Assembly: GCA_046297495.1 (NCBI GenBank)
Contig: JBKBIP010000003.1
Location: 185,478-249,477, forward strand
DNA: 64,000 nucleotides
Direction of reading: 5' to 3'
From: JBKBIP01 sp046297495
GTDB lineage: Bacteria; Planctomycetota; Planctomycetia; Gemmatales; Gemmataceae
The notes beneath the pieces were generated by a model. It searched no databases. It was not told the origin of the DNA and worked only from the letters and a program-made list of their open reading frames with translations. Positions 1 to 9,638 of the stretch are shown piece by piece; position 1 is the stretch's first letter; every line of letters begins with the position of its first letter. A program made the translations under genes and the position numbers.

Positions 1-401
1 AAGCACAACTCGGCGTTGGGGTCGCCGACGCCGAAGACTGTCCGCGAGCGCGACACCACCAACTCGGCGCAGCGCGTGCATTGAGCCACTTCCTCGGACA
101 GTACTTGCAAGGCCACTCGTTTTTCTTCCCAGGACAAGGTGGGAGCCGTGCTCGGCTCTGGCGCTTCGTCGAACAGCTGGCGCGGGCGGTCGTTATCGGT
201 GGCAGCGGGGGGCCGAGCCCTTTGCGGCTCCGCGGCTTCATGGCTGCGCGCGGATTCCTGACTGGTGGCGTGAACCGCTGCCGCCACGACGAGCGGAGCG
301 CCGACCGGCAACCAATCGACCCCCGCGGCTTGCAAGCTCTGGATGTGTTGCCAGACTTGCCGGCTCAGGTCGCGCGGCGGCTGAGAAAGTGAATCCGTCA
401 T
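1..401 (-). CDS. Uracil-DNA glycosylase family 4, N-terminal part (cut by window edge)
   Basis: The reverse strand reads open from an ATG at 401 to the window start, giving 133 residues of an incomplete protein. The last part contains LQVLSEEVAQCTRCAEL followed by SRTVFGVGDPNAEL. This is the start of the family-4 (Fe-S) uracil-DNA glycosylase domain, and the CxxC pair provides two of the four cysteines for the 4Fe-4S cluster. These enzymes remove uracil from DNA as the first step of base excision repair. The first 85 or so residues are a Pro/Ala-rich, probably disordered extension, which is commoner in planctomycete members than in archaeal ones. The catalytic GEAPG motif would lie just beyond the edge. 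The gene is divergent from the amidase gene at 560. Confidence 0.85.
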   Translation of the reverse strand, partial: MTDSLSQPPRDLSRQVWQHIQSLQAAGVDWLPVGAPLVVAAAVHATSQESARSHEAAEPQRARPPAATDNDRPRQLFDEAPEPSTAPTLSWEEKRVALQVLSEEVAQCTRCAELVVSRSRTVFGVGDPNAELC

Positions 402-437
402 GACAACACCTATTGGCAGTATGGATAAGATGAGAGC

Positions 438-454
438 GGATTCATCGTTTCGCG
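438..454. repeat. Half copy of the GGATTCATCGGTTCGCG palindrome family
   Basis: GGATTCATCGTTTCGCG differs by one base from the arm GGATTCATCGGTTCGCG seen inside cobD near 47.4 kb and is close to the arm at 41.34 kb. No good opposite arm follows, so it looks like a degenerate copy. It lies in the 158-bp space between the divergent glycosylase and amidase genes. No clear promoter could be chosen in that space. Confidence 0.4.
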
Positions 455-559
455 CTCACGGCCAACTTTCCGTATGAGAACGTGAAACCCGCTATATGAT
501 ACCAGCGTAGCGGGAGCACCGGAACATACTATTTCATCAACAAGTGGAAGATGAGAAAT

Positions 560-1447
<888 letters not shown>

Positions 1448-1596
1448 TGCGATCGATTGGCCCGAACATGAGCCATCCCCCAGAACCAAGAGCTGTTGCC
1501 CCGCGCCACGCCGCCCGGAATCCCATAGACTAAGAGAAGTACGGCGCTTGCGGGCCATCTGGAATCGAGGGTCTCCACTCAGCAAGGGGAAGGTCC

Positions 1597-2466
1597 ATGC
1601 AACTCTGCAAGGTGCAATTGGAAAGCGGCGAGGTGCGGGTGGGTATCTTGGACAATGATCATATCCGCCTGCTGGACCTCGAGGATTTTCTCGGTTTCCG
1701 CAGTCTCAGCGATGTGCTGCACTCAGACAATCCAGCAGGGATCGCGCATGATTTGGTGGATGACGAAGCTCGTCCCTTGCCGATCCGCGAGGCCACTTTG
1801 TTGGCTCCGATGGATCAACAGGAGGTCTGGGCGGCAGGCGTCACCTACAAGCGCAGTCAGGAAGCCCGCGAACGGGAATCCGTCGGGGCAGGGCAATTCT
1901 ACGATTTGGTGTACTCGGCGGCGCGGCCCGAGTTGTTCTTCAAAGCGACGCCGCGGCGCGTGGCCCATCCTGGCGGGCGAGTGCGCGTTCGCCGGGACAG
2001 CAAGTGGAGCGTGCCGGAGCCGGAAGTCGCGCTGGTGATTTCCCCGCGCCTCCACATCATCGGTTACACCATCGGCAACGACATGAGCGCCCGCGACATC
2101 GAAGGGGAGAATCCGCTCTATCTGCCCCAAGCCAAGGTGTACGATTTGTCCTGTTCGCTGGGTCCGGTCATCACGTTGCGGGACAGGATGCCGCCGCTGG
2201 AGAAAGTGACCATCCATCTCACCATCGAACGCCGCGGCCGCAAGGTCTTCGACGGCTCGACCAGTCTATCCCAGATGGCTCGCAAATTCGAGGACCTCGT
2301 CGAATGGCTGGGACGGGAGAATAGTTTTCCACAGGGAGTCATCTTGCTCACCGGCACGGGCATCGTTCCACCGGATGACTTTTCCTTGGCAGCCGATGAT
2401 CTGATCACGATCTCCGCCACCGGCATCGGCCAATTGACGAACATCGTGGAAGTGGGGAGCAGGTAA
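1597..2466 (+). CDS. Fumarylacetoacetate hydrolase-family protein, probably 2-keto-3-deoxy-arabinonate dehydratase-like
   Basis: The protein has 289 residues and the FAH fold. Metal ligands typical of the family are visible: VPEPEVALV supplies the E-x-E pair, and acidic residues follow in GNDMSARDIEGENPLYLPQ and KVYD. The stretches AAGVTYKRSQEAR and RPELFFKA, followed by RRDSKW, fit the dehydratases acting on 2-keto-3-deoxy sugar acids better than true fumarylacetoacetases. The substrate is an inference from this pattern. A sugar-acid catabolism role would suit a planctomycete that degrades polysaccharides. The gene lies 149 bp downstream of the amidase gene on the same strand, but the two need not share a function. 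Confidence 0.8.
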   Translation: MQLCKVQLESGEVRVGILDNDHIRLLDLEDFLGFRSLSDVLHSDNPAGIAHDLVDDEARPLPIREATLLAPMDQQEVWAAGVTYKRSQEARERESVGAGQFYDLVYSAARPELFFKATPRRVAHPGGRVRVRRDSKWSVPEPEVALVISPRLHIIGYTIGNDMSARDIEGENPLYLPQAKVYDLSCSLGPVITLRDRMPPLEKVTIHLTIERRGRKVFDGSTSLSQMARKFEDLVEWLGRENSFPQGVILLTGTGIVPPDDFSLAADDLITISATGIGQLTNIVEVGSR

Positions 2467-2831
2467 CCAATTCTTCATCCATCCCCAAGCCGGTCGTGCG
2501 GCGACCAGGAGCAAGCACCAACAAAAATGAGGAACGCCCGACGACCGCCGCCGGGTTCGTTCCTCGATTGGGGAAGAGTTGGTGCCTGAAGGAAAAAGAA
2601 CGAGAACCGCCGAAAGCAACAGTGGTGTTCCCCCGCGTGATCGGGCTGCGAGGCAAGGCGCACCTTGAAGGCGTGGGAACAGCTACCCGCCTTCCGCGGT
2701 TCTCATTCAGTTGGGGTTGCCTGCTTCCTGTTCAATGACAAAACGCGCGAGCGGGCAAAACTTGCGCGCCCTGAGTGGATTTGGGGCGATTTTTTTGGGG
2801 TGAGGGGATTCGGTTGGCTTCAGGCCGCTTG
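2467..2831. other. Intergenic space between convergent genes, no gene seen
   Basis: These 365 bases lie between the FAH-family gene and leuD, which converge. The short open frames present have no family-like composition. I saw no clear T-tailed hairpin. The only structure is a weak GGGC/GCCC pairing near 2754-2771. Confidence 0.5.
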
Positions 2832-3452
2832 CTAGACAACACCGCGGGCGATTCCCGGATGCCGCCGCTCATACGCGGCAATCGCCGCCTCATGCTGGAG
2901 AGTTAGGCCGATTTCATCGAGACCTTGCAAGAGCATGGCCCGCGCGCCGTCGGGCACGGGAAATGACTCGGACACATCCCCGCTCGCAAGATGCGCGGTG
3001 ACGGTCTTGTGTTCCAAATCGATGGTGATGGACCCGCTGCCGGCGGCGAACAGGCGATGGGCGAAATCCTCGCTGACCTCCACCGGCAATAGCCCGTTCT
3101 TGTACGAGTTGTTGCGGAAGATGTCGGCGAAACCGGGCGTGGCCCCGACACGCGGCGCGACCACGGCCCGAAAGCCGGCCTGCGCGATGGCCCAGACGGC
3201 ATGTTCGCGGCTGGAACCGCAGCCGAAATTCTGCCGAGCCACCAGCACCGACGCGCCGTGGGCTTCGGAACGATTCAAGCAAAAATCGGCGATGGGTTGT
3301 CCCTCCTTGTGGCGAATATCCATGAACAGCAATTCGCCGAAGCCGACGCGCTCGATCTTTTTCAGGAAGCGTGCCGGGATGATGGCATCGGTATCAACAT
3401 TGGCCCGGTCAAAAGTGATGAAGGTGCCGGTGTGAATCGTGAATGGTTCCAT
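2832..3452 (-). CDS. leuD: 3-isopropylmalate dehydratase small subunit
   Basis: This is the small (swivelling-domain) subunit that, with LeuC, isomerises 2-isopropylmalate to 3-isopropylmalate in leucine biosynthesis. FDRANVDTDAIIPARFLK near the start and the NFGCGSSREHA motif are diagnostic. The start is placed at MEPFTIHTG (3452), because the 18 residues upstream in the open frame are not family-like. The length of 206 residues is normal. The gene follows leuC on the same strand with a 90-bp gap and is probably co-transcribed with it. Confidence 0.95.
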   Translation of the reverse strand: MEPFTIHTGTFITFDRANVDTDAIIPARFLKKIERVGFGELLFMDIRHKEGQPIADFCLNRSEAHGASVLVARQNFGCGSSREHAVWAIAQAGFRAVVAPRVGATPGFADIFRNNSYKNGLLPVEVSEDFAHRLFAAGSGSITIDLEHKTVTAHLASGDVSESFPVPDGARAMLLQGLDEIGLTLQHEAAIAAYERRHPGIARGVV

Positions 3453-3542
3453 GTGGATTCTAGGGTTAGGTATGGTTAGCGACACTTCGCGGCAGCGTTG
3501 CGACAAGCGAATGCTGCCGCGAAGCGTTGCAAAACAAAAATG

Positions 3543-4949
3543 CTACTGCAAAAACTCGCGCACATCGACAAAGTGCCCTGCCACGGCGGCGGCGGCGGCC
3601 ATTTCTGGGCTGACGAGGTGAGTGCGGCCGCCGACCCCTTGCCGCCCCTCGAAGTTGCGGTTGCTGGTACTGGCGCTGCGCTGCTGGGGTTGAAGTTGGT
3701 CGGGGTTCATCCCCAGGCACATGCTGCAACCCGCCTGTCGCCACTCAGCCCCGGCTTCGGTGAAGACGCGGTCCAGCCCCTCCGCCTCGGCCTGCGCCCG
3801 CACTTGTTGCGAGCCGGGCACGACCAAGACGCGGACACGCGGCGCCACCTTGCGGCCACGCAGCACCGCTGCTGCTGCGCGTAAGTCATCGATCCGGCTA
3901 TTGGTGCAGGAGCCGATGAACACCACATCGACAGGAATCTCTTGAATCGCTTGCCCCGGTTGCAAGCCCATGTAATTCAGGGCACGCTCCACATCCACCG
4001 CATTCACGAACGGCACCTGATCCGGCTCCGGCACGCGCCCCGTGACATCGGTGGTCATGGCCGGGCTGGTGCCCCAGGTGACTTGTGGTTGCAAAGTGCC
4101 GGCGTCCAGCGTGTAGCAGCTGTCGAAGACGGCATCGGCATCCGTGACCAGCGTGCGCCAGTAGGCGATGGCTTGTTCCAGCGCTTGCCCCTTGGGGGCG
4201 AAAGGGCGTTCCGTCTCGGTGAGGTAGGCGAAGGTGGTGTCATCGGGGGCGATCAGCCCCGCCCGCGCGCCGGCCTCGATGGACATGTTGCAAATGGTCA
4301 TCCGCCCGGCCATGTTCAGCGAACGGATCAGCGTCCCGCGATATTCGATGACGTGCCCCGTCGCCCCGCCGGCGCCAATATCGCGGATGACGCGGAGAAT
4401 GACATCCTTGGCCGTGACATGCCGCGACAGCTGGCCGTTGATCTCAATGGCATAGGTTTTCGACGGCACCGACCGCAGCGTCTGCGTGGCCAAGACGTGC
4501 TCGACCTCGCTGGTGCCAATGCCGAAAGCCAAGCTGCCGAACGCCCCATGCGTGGATGTGTGGCTGTCGCCACAGACAATCGTTTGTCCCGGTAAGGTGA
4601 TCCCCAGCTCCGGGCCGATGACATGGACAATCCCTTGCCGGTCGCTGTCCAGGCCATAGTAGCAAATGCCAAACTCCGCGCAATTGCGCTGCAAAGTGTC
4701 AATCTGTGTTCGCGACAACAGGTCCTTGATGTTCAACCGATCTTGATCGGTGGGCACGTTATGGTCGGCGGTAGCGAAGGTCAAATCGGGCCGCCGCACC
4801 GTGCGCCCCGCCAGCCGCAGCCCATCGAACGCCTGAGCGCTAGTGACTTCATGGATTAAGTGACGGTCGATATACAATAACGTCTCGCCCGTGGGTAACG
4901 TGGTGACGGTATGTGCATCCCAAATTTTCTCGTAGAGTGTTTTCGCCAT
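3543..4949 (-). CDS. leuC: 3-isopropylmalate dehydratase large subunit
   Basis: This is the aconitase-superfamily large subunit, about 468 residues, carrying the 4Fe-4S cluster of isopropylmalate isomerase. The protein opens with MAKTLYEKIWDAHTV, contains the substrate-site stretch CGDSHTSTHGAFG, and has cluster cysteines in FIGSCTNSRIDDL and in CSMCLGMNPD. The start at 4949 is chosen because the 29 residues upstream in the open frame do not belong to the family. It is the first gene of leuCD. No leuA or leuB is in the window. Confidence 0.95.
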   Translation of the reverse strand: MAKTLYEKIWDAHTVTTLPTGETLLYIDRHLIHEVTSAQAFDGLRLAGRTVRRPDLTFATADHNVPTDQDRLNIKDLLSRTQIDTLQRNCAEFGICYYGLDSDRQGIVHVIGPELGITLPGQTIVCGDSHTSTHGAFGSLAFGIGTSEVEHVLATQTLRSVPSKTYAIEINGQLSRHVTAKDVILRVIRDIGAGGATGHVIEYRGTLIRSLNMAGRMTICNMSIEAGARAGLIAPDDTTFAYLTETERPFAPKGQALEQAIAYWRTLVTDADAVFDSCYTLDAGTLQPQVTWGTSPAMTTDVTGRVPEPDQVPFVNAVDVERALNYMGLQPGQAIQEIPVDVVFIGSCTNSRIDDLRAAAAVLRGRKVAPRVRVLVVPGSQQVRAQAEAEGLDRVFTEAGAEWRQAGCSMCLGMNPDQLQPQQRSASTSNRNFEGRQGVGGRTHLVSPEMAAAAAVAGHFVDVREFLQ

Positions 4950-5138
4950 GCTTTCGCTCTCATTTTCCGGCGTGCGACGTTTCACCGCCAGTGCGGCATG
5001 AATGCCATTATAGGGCGAAACGGAGTTGCCGGACATTGTTTCAGGCGGAGCAACACGCTATTTTAGGGGTGTGCGCCGCTTCGCGTCGCCATGCGCGGAT
5101 GAGGAAAATGGAGCGGTTTTCAATCAGGTAATTTTCCT

Positions 5139-5360
5139 ATGAATGATAATATCTCGATCTTTGCTGATCTTACTGCCGACGAAAAACGACAACTTGTGGA
5201 AGACCTATGGGATGATTTGGCAGCCACCCCGGAAGCGGTGCCGTTGCCTGAATGGCAGAAAGAAGAACTCACTTGCCGCAAAGCCAATCGGATGCGAAAT
5301 CCGGCTTCGGGTGTGACTTGGGATGAAGTGAAACGAAGGATTTGTAGTCGCTGTCAATAG
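5139..5360 (+). CDS. Addiction-module antitoxin-like protein (TIGR02574 type), no partner toxin
   Basis: This 73-residue acidic protein has the pattern of the small antitoxin family usually paired with RelE/ParE toxins: LTADEKRQLVEDLWDDL, then PLPEWQKEEL, and a C-terminal GVTWDEVKRRI. These antitoxins normally overlap or abut a ParE-like gene. Here the next gene starts only 9 bp downstream and is a dicarboxylate symporter, so no toxin is present on either side. It may be an orphan remnant or may have acquired another role. The family assignment is fairly secure. The function here is open. Confidence 0.75.
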   Translation: MNDNISIFADLTADEKRQLVEDLWDDLAATPEAVPLPEWQKEELTCRKANRMRNPASGVTWDEVKRRICSRCQ

Positions 5361-5369
5361 GAAATTTTC

Positions 5370-6878
5370 ATGTTCCTCTTCCGCTTGGCCTTGCACTGGC
5401 AAATCTTGATCGCCTTGATCCTCGGCGCTGTCGTCGGTGTGACGCTGAACGCCACGGTCAGCGAGCGGACCAGCACGACGACATTGCCGAATCAAAGCAC
5501 GCTGACGATTCACGACAGCACCAACCGCATTGTCATCGAGCTGCGCCAACCGGATGGCCAGGAACAGCGCTGGGTGGTCGATCCCAGCGGGCGGACCAAG
5601 GGGGCGGTGGCCAGCTTGGCCGATCTGAAGAAGCAAGACGAGCGAGCTTATCGGCTGTTTCAAGATCACGGTCGCTCCACGGGTCGGCGGTTCGCCGACG
5701 CCGCCGACTCGGTGGGGGCCTTGTTCCTGCGTATGCTCAAGATGGTGTCCATTCCACTCATCATCGCGTCACTGACGACCGGCGTGTTGGGATTGTCCAA
5801 CGCCAGCCGGTTGGGGCGGATGTTCGGCATGACGATCAGCTATTACATCGGCACCAGCCTGCTGGCCATTTTCGCTGGCCTGTTCTTCGTGAACATGATC
5901 CGTCCCGGCGCGCGGGCCGATGGGCCGGTCGTGGTGGGGGCGGATGAGCGCGTCGCCGGCAGCTTCGGGGAAACGCTCTATCAGCAGGTGGAGGCCCTCA
6001 TCCCAGCCAACCCCATTGCGGCGGCGGCCAATGGCGATTTCTTGTCGATCATCGCTTTTAGTCTCGCCTTCGGCATTTTTACGTTGTTGGTTGGCGGGCG
6101 CACGCTGGAGCTGTTCCGCGAGCTGTTCCAGGCTCTGTTCGCGGTAATGATGAAAATGACCTTGGCCATCATCTACCTGGCTCCCATCGGTGTCTTTTGC
6201 TTGATGCTGTATGCCGCCGCCACCCAAGGGGTGGAAGTGTTCCAATCGCTCGGCTGGTACATGTTCACCGTGGTCTGTGGCTTGTCGTTCCACTCCTTTG
6301 TCACCTTGCCGTTGATCGTGCTGTTCATTGCTCGGCGGAGTCCCTGGCATTTCTTCAAGGCCATGAGTCCGGCCCTGTTGACGGCGTTCAGCTCGGCGTC
6401 GAGCAACGCCACGCTCCCCTTGACGCTGTCTTGCGCCGAGGAACGGGCCGGTATTTCCAACCGCGTTGGCTCATTCGTGCTGCCCTTGGGAGCCACGATC
6501 AACATGGACGGCACCGCTTTGTATGAAGTGGTGGCCGTGCTGTTCATCGCTCAGTTGGAACCAGCGATTCACTTCACCTTGGCCGAGCAAATCATCGTGG
6601 TCGTCACTGCGCTGCTGGCCAGCATCGGCGCCGCCGGCATCCCGCACGCCGGCCTGGTGATGATGGTCATTATTTTGTCAGCGGTCGGACTGCCGGCGGA
6701 GAAGGTCGGTCTCATCCTGGCCGTGGACCGCCTCCTCGACATGTACCGCACCGCTGTCAATGTCTGGAGTGACTCCTGCGGCACGGCTGTCATCAGCCGC
6801 TATGAAGGAGGTGAAGACGCGGAGATCACGCCGGAGATGAAACAGCTTGATGCGATCCCGGCGGATGGCAGGGGTTAA
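5370..6878 (+). CDS. Dicarboxylate/amino acid:cation symporter (DAACS family)
   Basis: This is a multi-pass inner-membrane transporter of 502 residues related to GltP/DctA, coupling uptake of C4-dicarboxylates or acidic amino acids to Na+ or H+. The family motifs are clear: the serine-rich SSASSNATLPLTL re-entrant loop and GATINMDGTALYE, followed by a VDRLLDMYRTAVNVWSD stretch. Unusually, about 80 hydrophilic residues (roughly 25-105) lie between the first membrane helix and the rest. These are probably periplasmic and explain the extra length over the usual 420 or so. The gene follows the antitoxin-like gene by 9 bp and is probably co-transcribed with it. A terminator-like hairpin follows. 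Confidence 0.92.
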   Translation: MFLFRLALHWQILIALILGAVVGVTLNATVSERTSTTTLPNQSTLTIHDSTNRIVIELRQPDGQEQRWVVDPSGRTKGAVASLADLKKQDERAYRLFQDHGRSTGRRFADAADSVGALFLRMLKMVSIPLIIASLTTGVLGLSNASRLGRMFGMTISYYIGTSLLAIFAGLFFVNMIRPGARADGPVVVGADERVAGSFGETLYQQVEALIPANPIAAAANGDFLSIIAFSLAFGIFTLLVGGRTLELFRELFQALFAVMMKMTLAIIYLAPIGVFCLMLYAAATQGVEVFQSLGWYMFTVVCGLSFHSFVTLPLIVLFIARRSPWHFFKAMSPALLTAFSSASSNATLPLTLSCAEERAGISNRVGSFVLPLGATINMDGTALYEVVAVLFIAQLEPAIHFTLAEQIIVVVTALLASIGAAGIPHAGLVMMVIILSAVGLPAEKVGLILAVDRLLDMYRTAVNVWSDSCGTAVISRYEGGEDAEITPEMKQLDAIPADGRG

Positions 6879-6914
6879 GCAATTATCAGCGAGCAGAGGG
6901 TCTTAGCCTTCCGG

Positions 6915-6961
6915 TAGCGCCCCGCGCCAGAGGGTTGACACCCCCCGCGCGCTATTTTTTT
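6915..6961 (+). terminator. Terminator-like hairpin after the symporter gene
   Basis: TAGCGC (6915-6920) pairs with GCGCTA (6949-6954). More GC pairing inside is possible, and a run of seven T follows directly (6955-6961). It lies between the convergent symporter and plsY genes and fits rho-independent termination of the plus-strand transcript. Confidence 0.5.
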
Positions 6962-6986
6962 CGTGAAAACAACATCCCAACAGCCT

Positions 6987-8282
6987 TTAAGAGGCGTTGT
7001 CGAGCGGTGGCTCTTCCTTGGGTTTGTCCGTGGGTCCTGTCCCCAGGTTGTCCGGCAAAAACGCCGCTTGCGCCATGGCAATGGTCACGAGGATGACGGT
7101 GACGAAATTCCATAGCAAGCTAATCGTGTGCCACAAGAAGAAAGCACTCTTCGCCTGAGCGGCGGCATCCTGAGCTGGTTGAGAAACGGGGCCAGCACTT
7201 TGCAACAGCGCGTCGCTGGTGGCATGACGTTGCACGCGCAGCTCACTAACATAGCGTTCTAACGGCCAACCGATCAACACCGTGGCCACTGCCGCGATCA
7301 AGATGTTGACACGGACCTGATGGATCCGTTGCCGGGCACCGCGCCAGGCCAGGGCCGTTCCGACGGCGAGAAAGCCGCACACTCCCTGGATGAGAAAATA
7401 CCAATCGAACAAGGGGCCAACGGCGGCGCCGGCGGCGCGCGTCCCTTGTTCCTTGCGGGCGGCTTCGTCCTTGTCATAACCGGGCGCCACTGGAAACCAC
7501 GTCGGGCGTTTCTCTTGAGGCTGGGCGGCGATGGTTTCAAATGTGTGGAATAAGGTCAAGGCTCCGAAGAACGTGAAGAACACCACCGTGCCAAACCACA
7601 TACCGAGAGATAATACATGCACAATCTTGGTGAGTCGCAACATGGTTAAGGATTCCCGCAGACGATTTTCATTACCTTGTAACAGTCGTTGCAGATTAGC
7701 GCGATGACGCGCCATGACCAAACCGGCCGCGATGAAACAAAATAGGGTCAGTGTCACATTATCCGGCGCGAACGGAGTCGGGGTCCACGCCAAGCGCCCC
7801 ACGCACAGGGCCGCCGCCGCCGTCAGGGACGCCAACGAGACATAGCGCGTGGCACTGACCATTACTACCCAGACCAACAATCCCAGGGCGGTTGGCCCCG
7901 GCAACAACATCGTGACGACGCCGGCGCCAGTTGCTACCCCTTTGCCACCCCGGAAGCGCAAGTACACCGGGAACATATGTCCCAAGAAAGCCGCCAAACC
8001 CGCGATCACCGCCAAACTATCCGGCGGCAGCTCCAATGGCATCCGAACGGAAACGAGCATGGCGAGGGCCGTGGGGCATGCTCCCTTGGCGAAGTCGAGG
8101 ACGAAACACAACATACCGAATTGATGCCCCAATACCCGGCCCACGTTAGTGGCGCCGATGTTGCCGCTGCCGTGTTGAAAAATGTCCACGCCGCGCCAGC
8201 GCGCGATCCAGTAACCAAAGGGGATCGCGCCGATAAGATAGGCAACGAGGAACACGAAACTGACGATCACTAGACTAAACAT
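6987..8282 (-). CDS. plsY: PlsY glycerol-3-phosphate acyltransferase fused to a DUF4149-like membrane domain
   Basis: The N-terminal 210 or so residues are PlsY, which transfers acyl groups from acyl-phosphate to glycerol-3-phosphate in the inner membrane. The three family motifs are present: GSGNIGATNVGR, RFRGGKGVATGAG, and RHRANLQRLLQGNE. The frame then continues without a stop into a second membrane domain starting MLRLTKIVHVLSLGMWFG, with several hydrophobic segments, which resembles DUF4149 (TMEM205-like) proteins. An internal ATG in front of that domain could also give a separate product. Total length is 431 residues, about double a normal PlsY. It lies at the end of the minus-strand envelope gene block, and the gap to the GT4 gene is about 130 bp. 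Confidence 0.9.
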   Translation of the reverse strand: MFSLVIVSFVFLVAYLIGAIPFGYWIARWRGVDIFQHGSGNIGATNVGRVLGHQFGMLCFVLDFAKGACPTALAMLVSVRMPLELPPDSLAVIAGLAAFLGHMFPVYLRFRGGKGVATGAGVVTMLLPGPTALGLLVWVVMVSATRYVSLASLTAAAALCVGRLAWTPTPFAPDNVTLTLFCFIAAGLVMARHRANLQRLLQGNENRLRESLTMLRLTKIVHVLSLGMWFGTVVFFTFFGALTLFHTFETIAAQPQEKRPTWFPVAPGYDKDEAARKEQGTRAAGAAVGPLFDWYFLIQGVCGFLAVGTALAWRGARQRIHQVRVNILIAAVATVLIGWPLERYVSELRVQRHATSDALLQSAGPVSQPAQDAAAQAKSAFFLWHTISLLWNFVTVILVTIAMAQAAFLPDNLGTGPTDKPKEEPPLDNAS

Positions 8283-8414
8283 AACCGAGGCACCGGGCCG
8301 ATTGGAGCGATTCAGACACCACGTGCGATGCGGTTAGGATATGAAGAGCGCCATGAAAATGCAATAAACCGCCAAGGAACCGGCGAACCGGCTTTGATCA
8401 GGAATGAGGTGTGG

Positions 8415-9590
8415 TCACGCGGCGCGCTGCCGCCGACGCGCCGCGGCTTCTTCGAGCACCTGCATCAGTTGCCGGTAATGATTGGCGAAGGTCCAACGAC
8501 TTGCCGTGACGCGCGCGGCCTGAGAGCACGCTTTGCGGCGGATTGGGTCAAACAATTGACGTATGCACCATGCCAGTTTGTCGTGGTCGTGCGGATTGTC
8601 GATGACATATCCTTCCATGGGTGGGTGTAACAATTCACTGGCGCCGTTGGCCCGTGTGGTGATCACCGGTAAGCCACATGTCAAGGCTTCCAAAACAACC
8701 AGCGAGCAAGGGTCATAAAACGTGGGATGCACCAGAAAATCGGCGGCGAAATAACAGTTCTGCACATCGCGTACCGGACCCAAAAAGGTCACCCGGCGCG
8801 CGATTCCCAGCCGCGCCGCCAAGCGTTCAAAGTGCGATTTGTGCCGATTCCCCACCACCAGCAGCCGGAAGGGAACATGCGTGGGAAGCCGGCGCACCGC
8901 GTGGAGCAATGGGTCCAAGCCTTTGAGCCGATAATTCATGGCCACGAACAAACCAACCGTTTCGGATTCGTCGATGTGCCAGTGCTTGCGCCATTCCAGG
9001 CGGCGACGTGGTTGTTCCGCGAGATGAAATCGGTCTGGATCGATGGCGCTGGGCACAATACGGATGCCATCAGGAGGTAAACCAAGAAACTGTTGGAAAT
9101 GAGACTGTACCATGCGGCTGTTGACGACGATCAACGGCGGTTGGGAAATAAGATATTGTTGGCGTTCGAGCAGCAAGAACGACCAAAAGGCGGGGTCGAG
9201 ATTTTTTAGACACCGCGCCGCCATCCGGGCCAAGGGGTGATAGTGTTTCTCCAAGTTGTAAGCCGCGCAGGCAGCGTGCAAGCCCCCTTGGGGATACAGT
9301 ACGTCTTGCCCCCAAGTTTTATCAAACCCGATGGACACATCATGTTGGTGCTCGCGCAGGGCGCGCAGACAAGCGCGTCCAAATCGCCAAGGACGAAAAA
9401 ACCGGGGGAAGTGAGGAACATCCAGGCGGTGATAGTGCATTTGTTGGGGCAGGGAATCCGCGTCCCAGCGGCAAGCATACAGATGAACGACGTGGTTATC
9501 ACCAACTAGCATTCGCGCCAAGTCGGCAATATATGTTTCACATCCACCCCGTTCCGGAAGCACGCTTTCATAACAAAACGCGATATCCAT
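8415..9590 (-). CDS. Glycosyltransferase family 4 (GT-B), LPS core type
   Basis: This is a retaining GT-B glycosyltransferase of about 391 residues similar to WaaG-like enzymes. It begins MDIAFCYESVLPERGGCETYI, with a GGCE loop in the place of the family's GG(A/V)E. It carries the C-terminal sugar-nucleotide binding signature in LEALTCGLPVITTRANGASE. The start at 9590 is preferred to one four codons upstream. It follows the WaaP-like kinase gene by about 48 bp in the same direction and probably adds a sugar to the LPS core. The acceptor and donor cannot be read from the sequence. Confidence 0.85.
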   Translation of the reverse strand: MDIAFCYESVLPERGGCETYIADLARMLVGDNHVVHLYACRWDADSLPQQMHYHRLDVPHFPRFFRPWRFGRACLRALREHQHDVSIGFDKTWGQDVLYPQGGLHAACAAYNLEKHYHPLARMAARCLKNLDPAFWSFLLLERQQYLISQPPLIVVNSRMVQSHFQQFLGLPPDGIRIVPSAIDPDRFHLAEQPRRRLEWRKHWHIDESETVGLFVAMNYRLKGLDPLLHAVRRLPTHVPFRLLVVGNRHKSHFERLAARLGIARRVTFLGPVRDVQNCYFAADFLVHPTFYDPCSLVVLEALTCGLPVITTRANGASELLHPPMEGYVIDNPHDHDKLAWCIRQLFDPIRRKACSQAARVTASRWTFANHYRQLMQVLEEAAARRRQRAA

Positions 9591-9638
9591 GACGAATACC
9601 ATTTCGCTCTAGAACAAGAATTTGTGGTTGCATGATAC

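Noticed and set aside
3942..4595. 217-codon plus-strand frame opposite leuC
   Set aside because: It is fully covered by the well-conserved leuC frame and has shadow-type composition.
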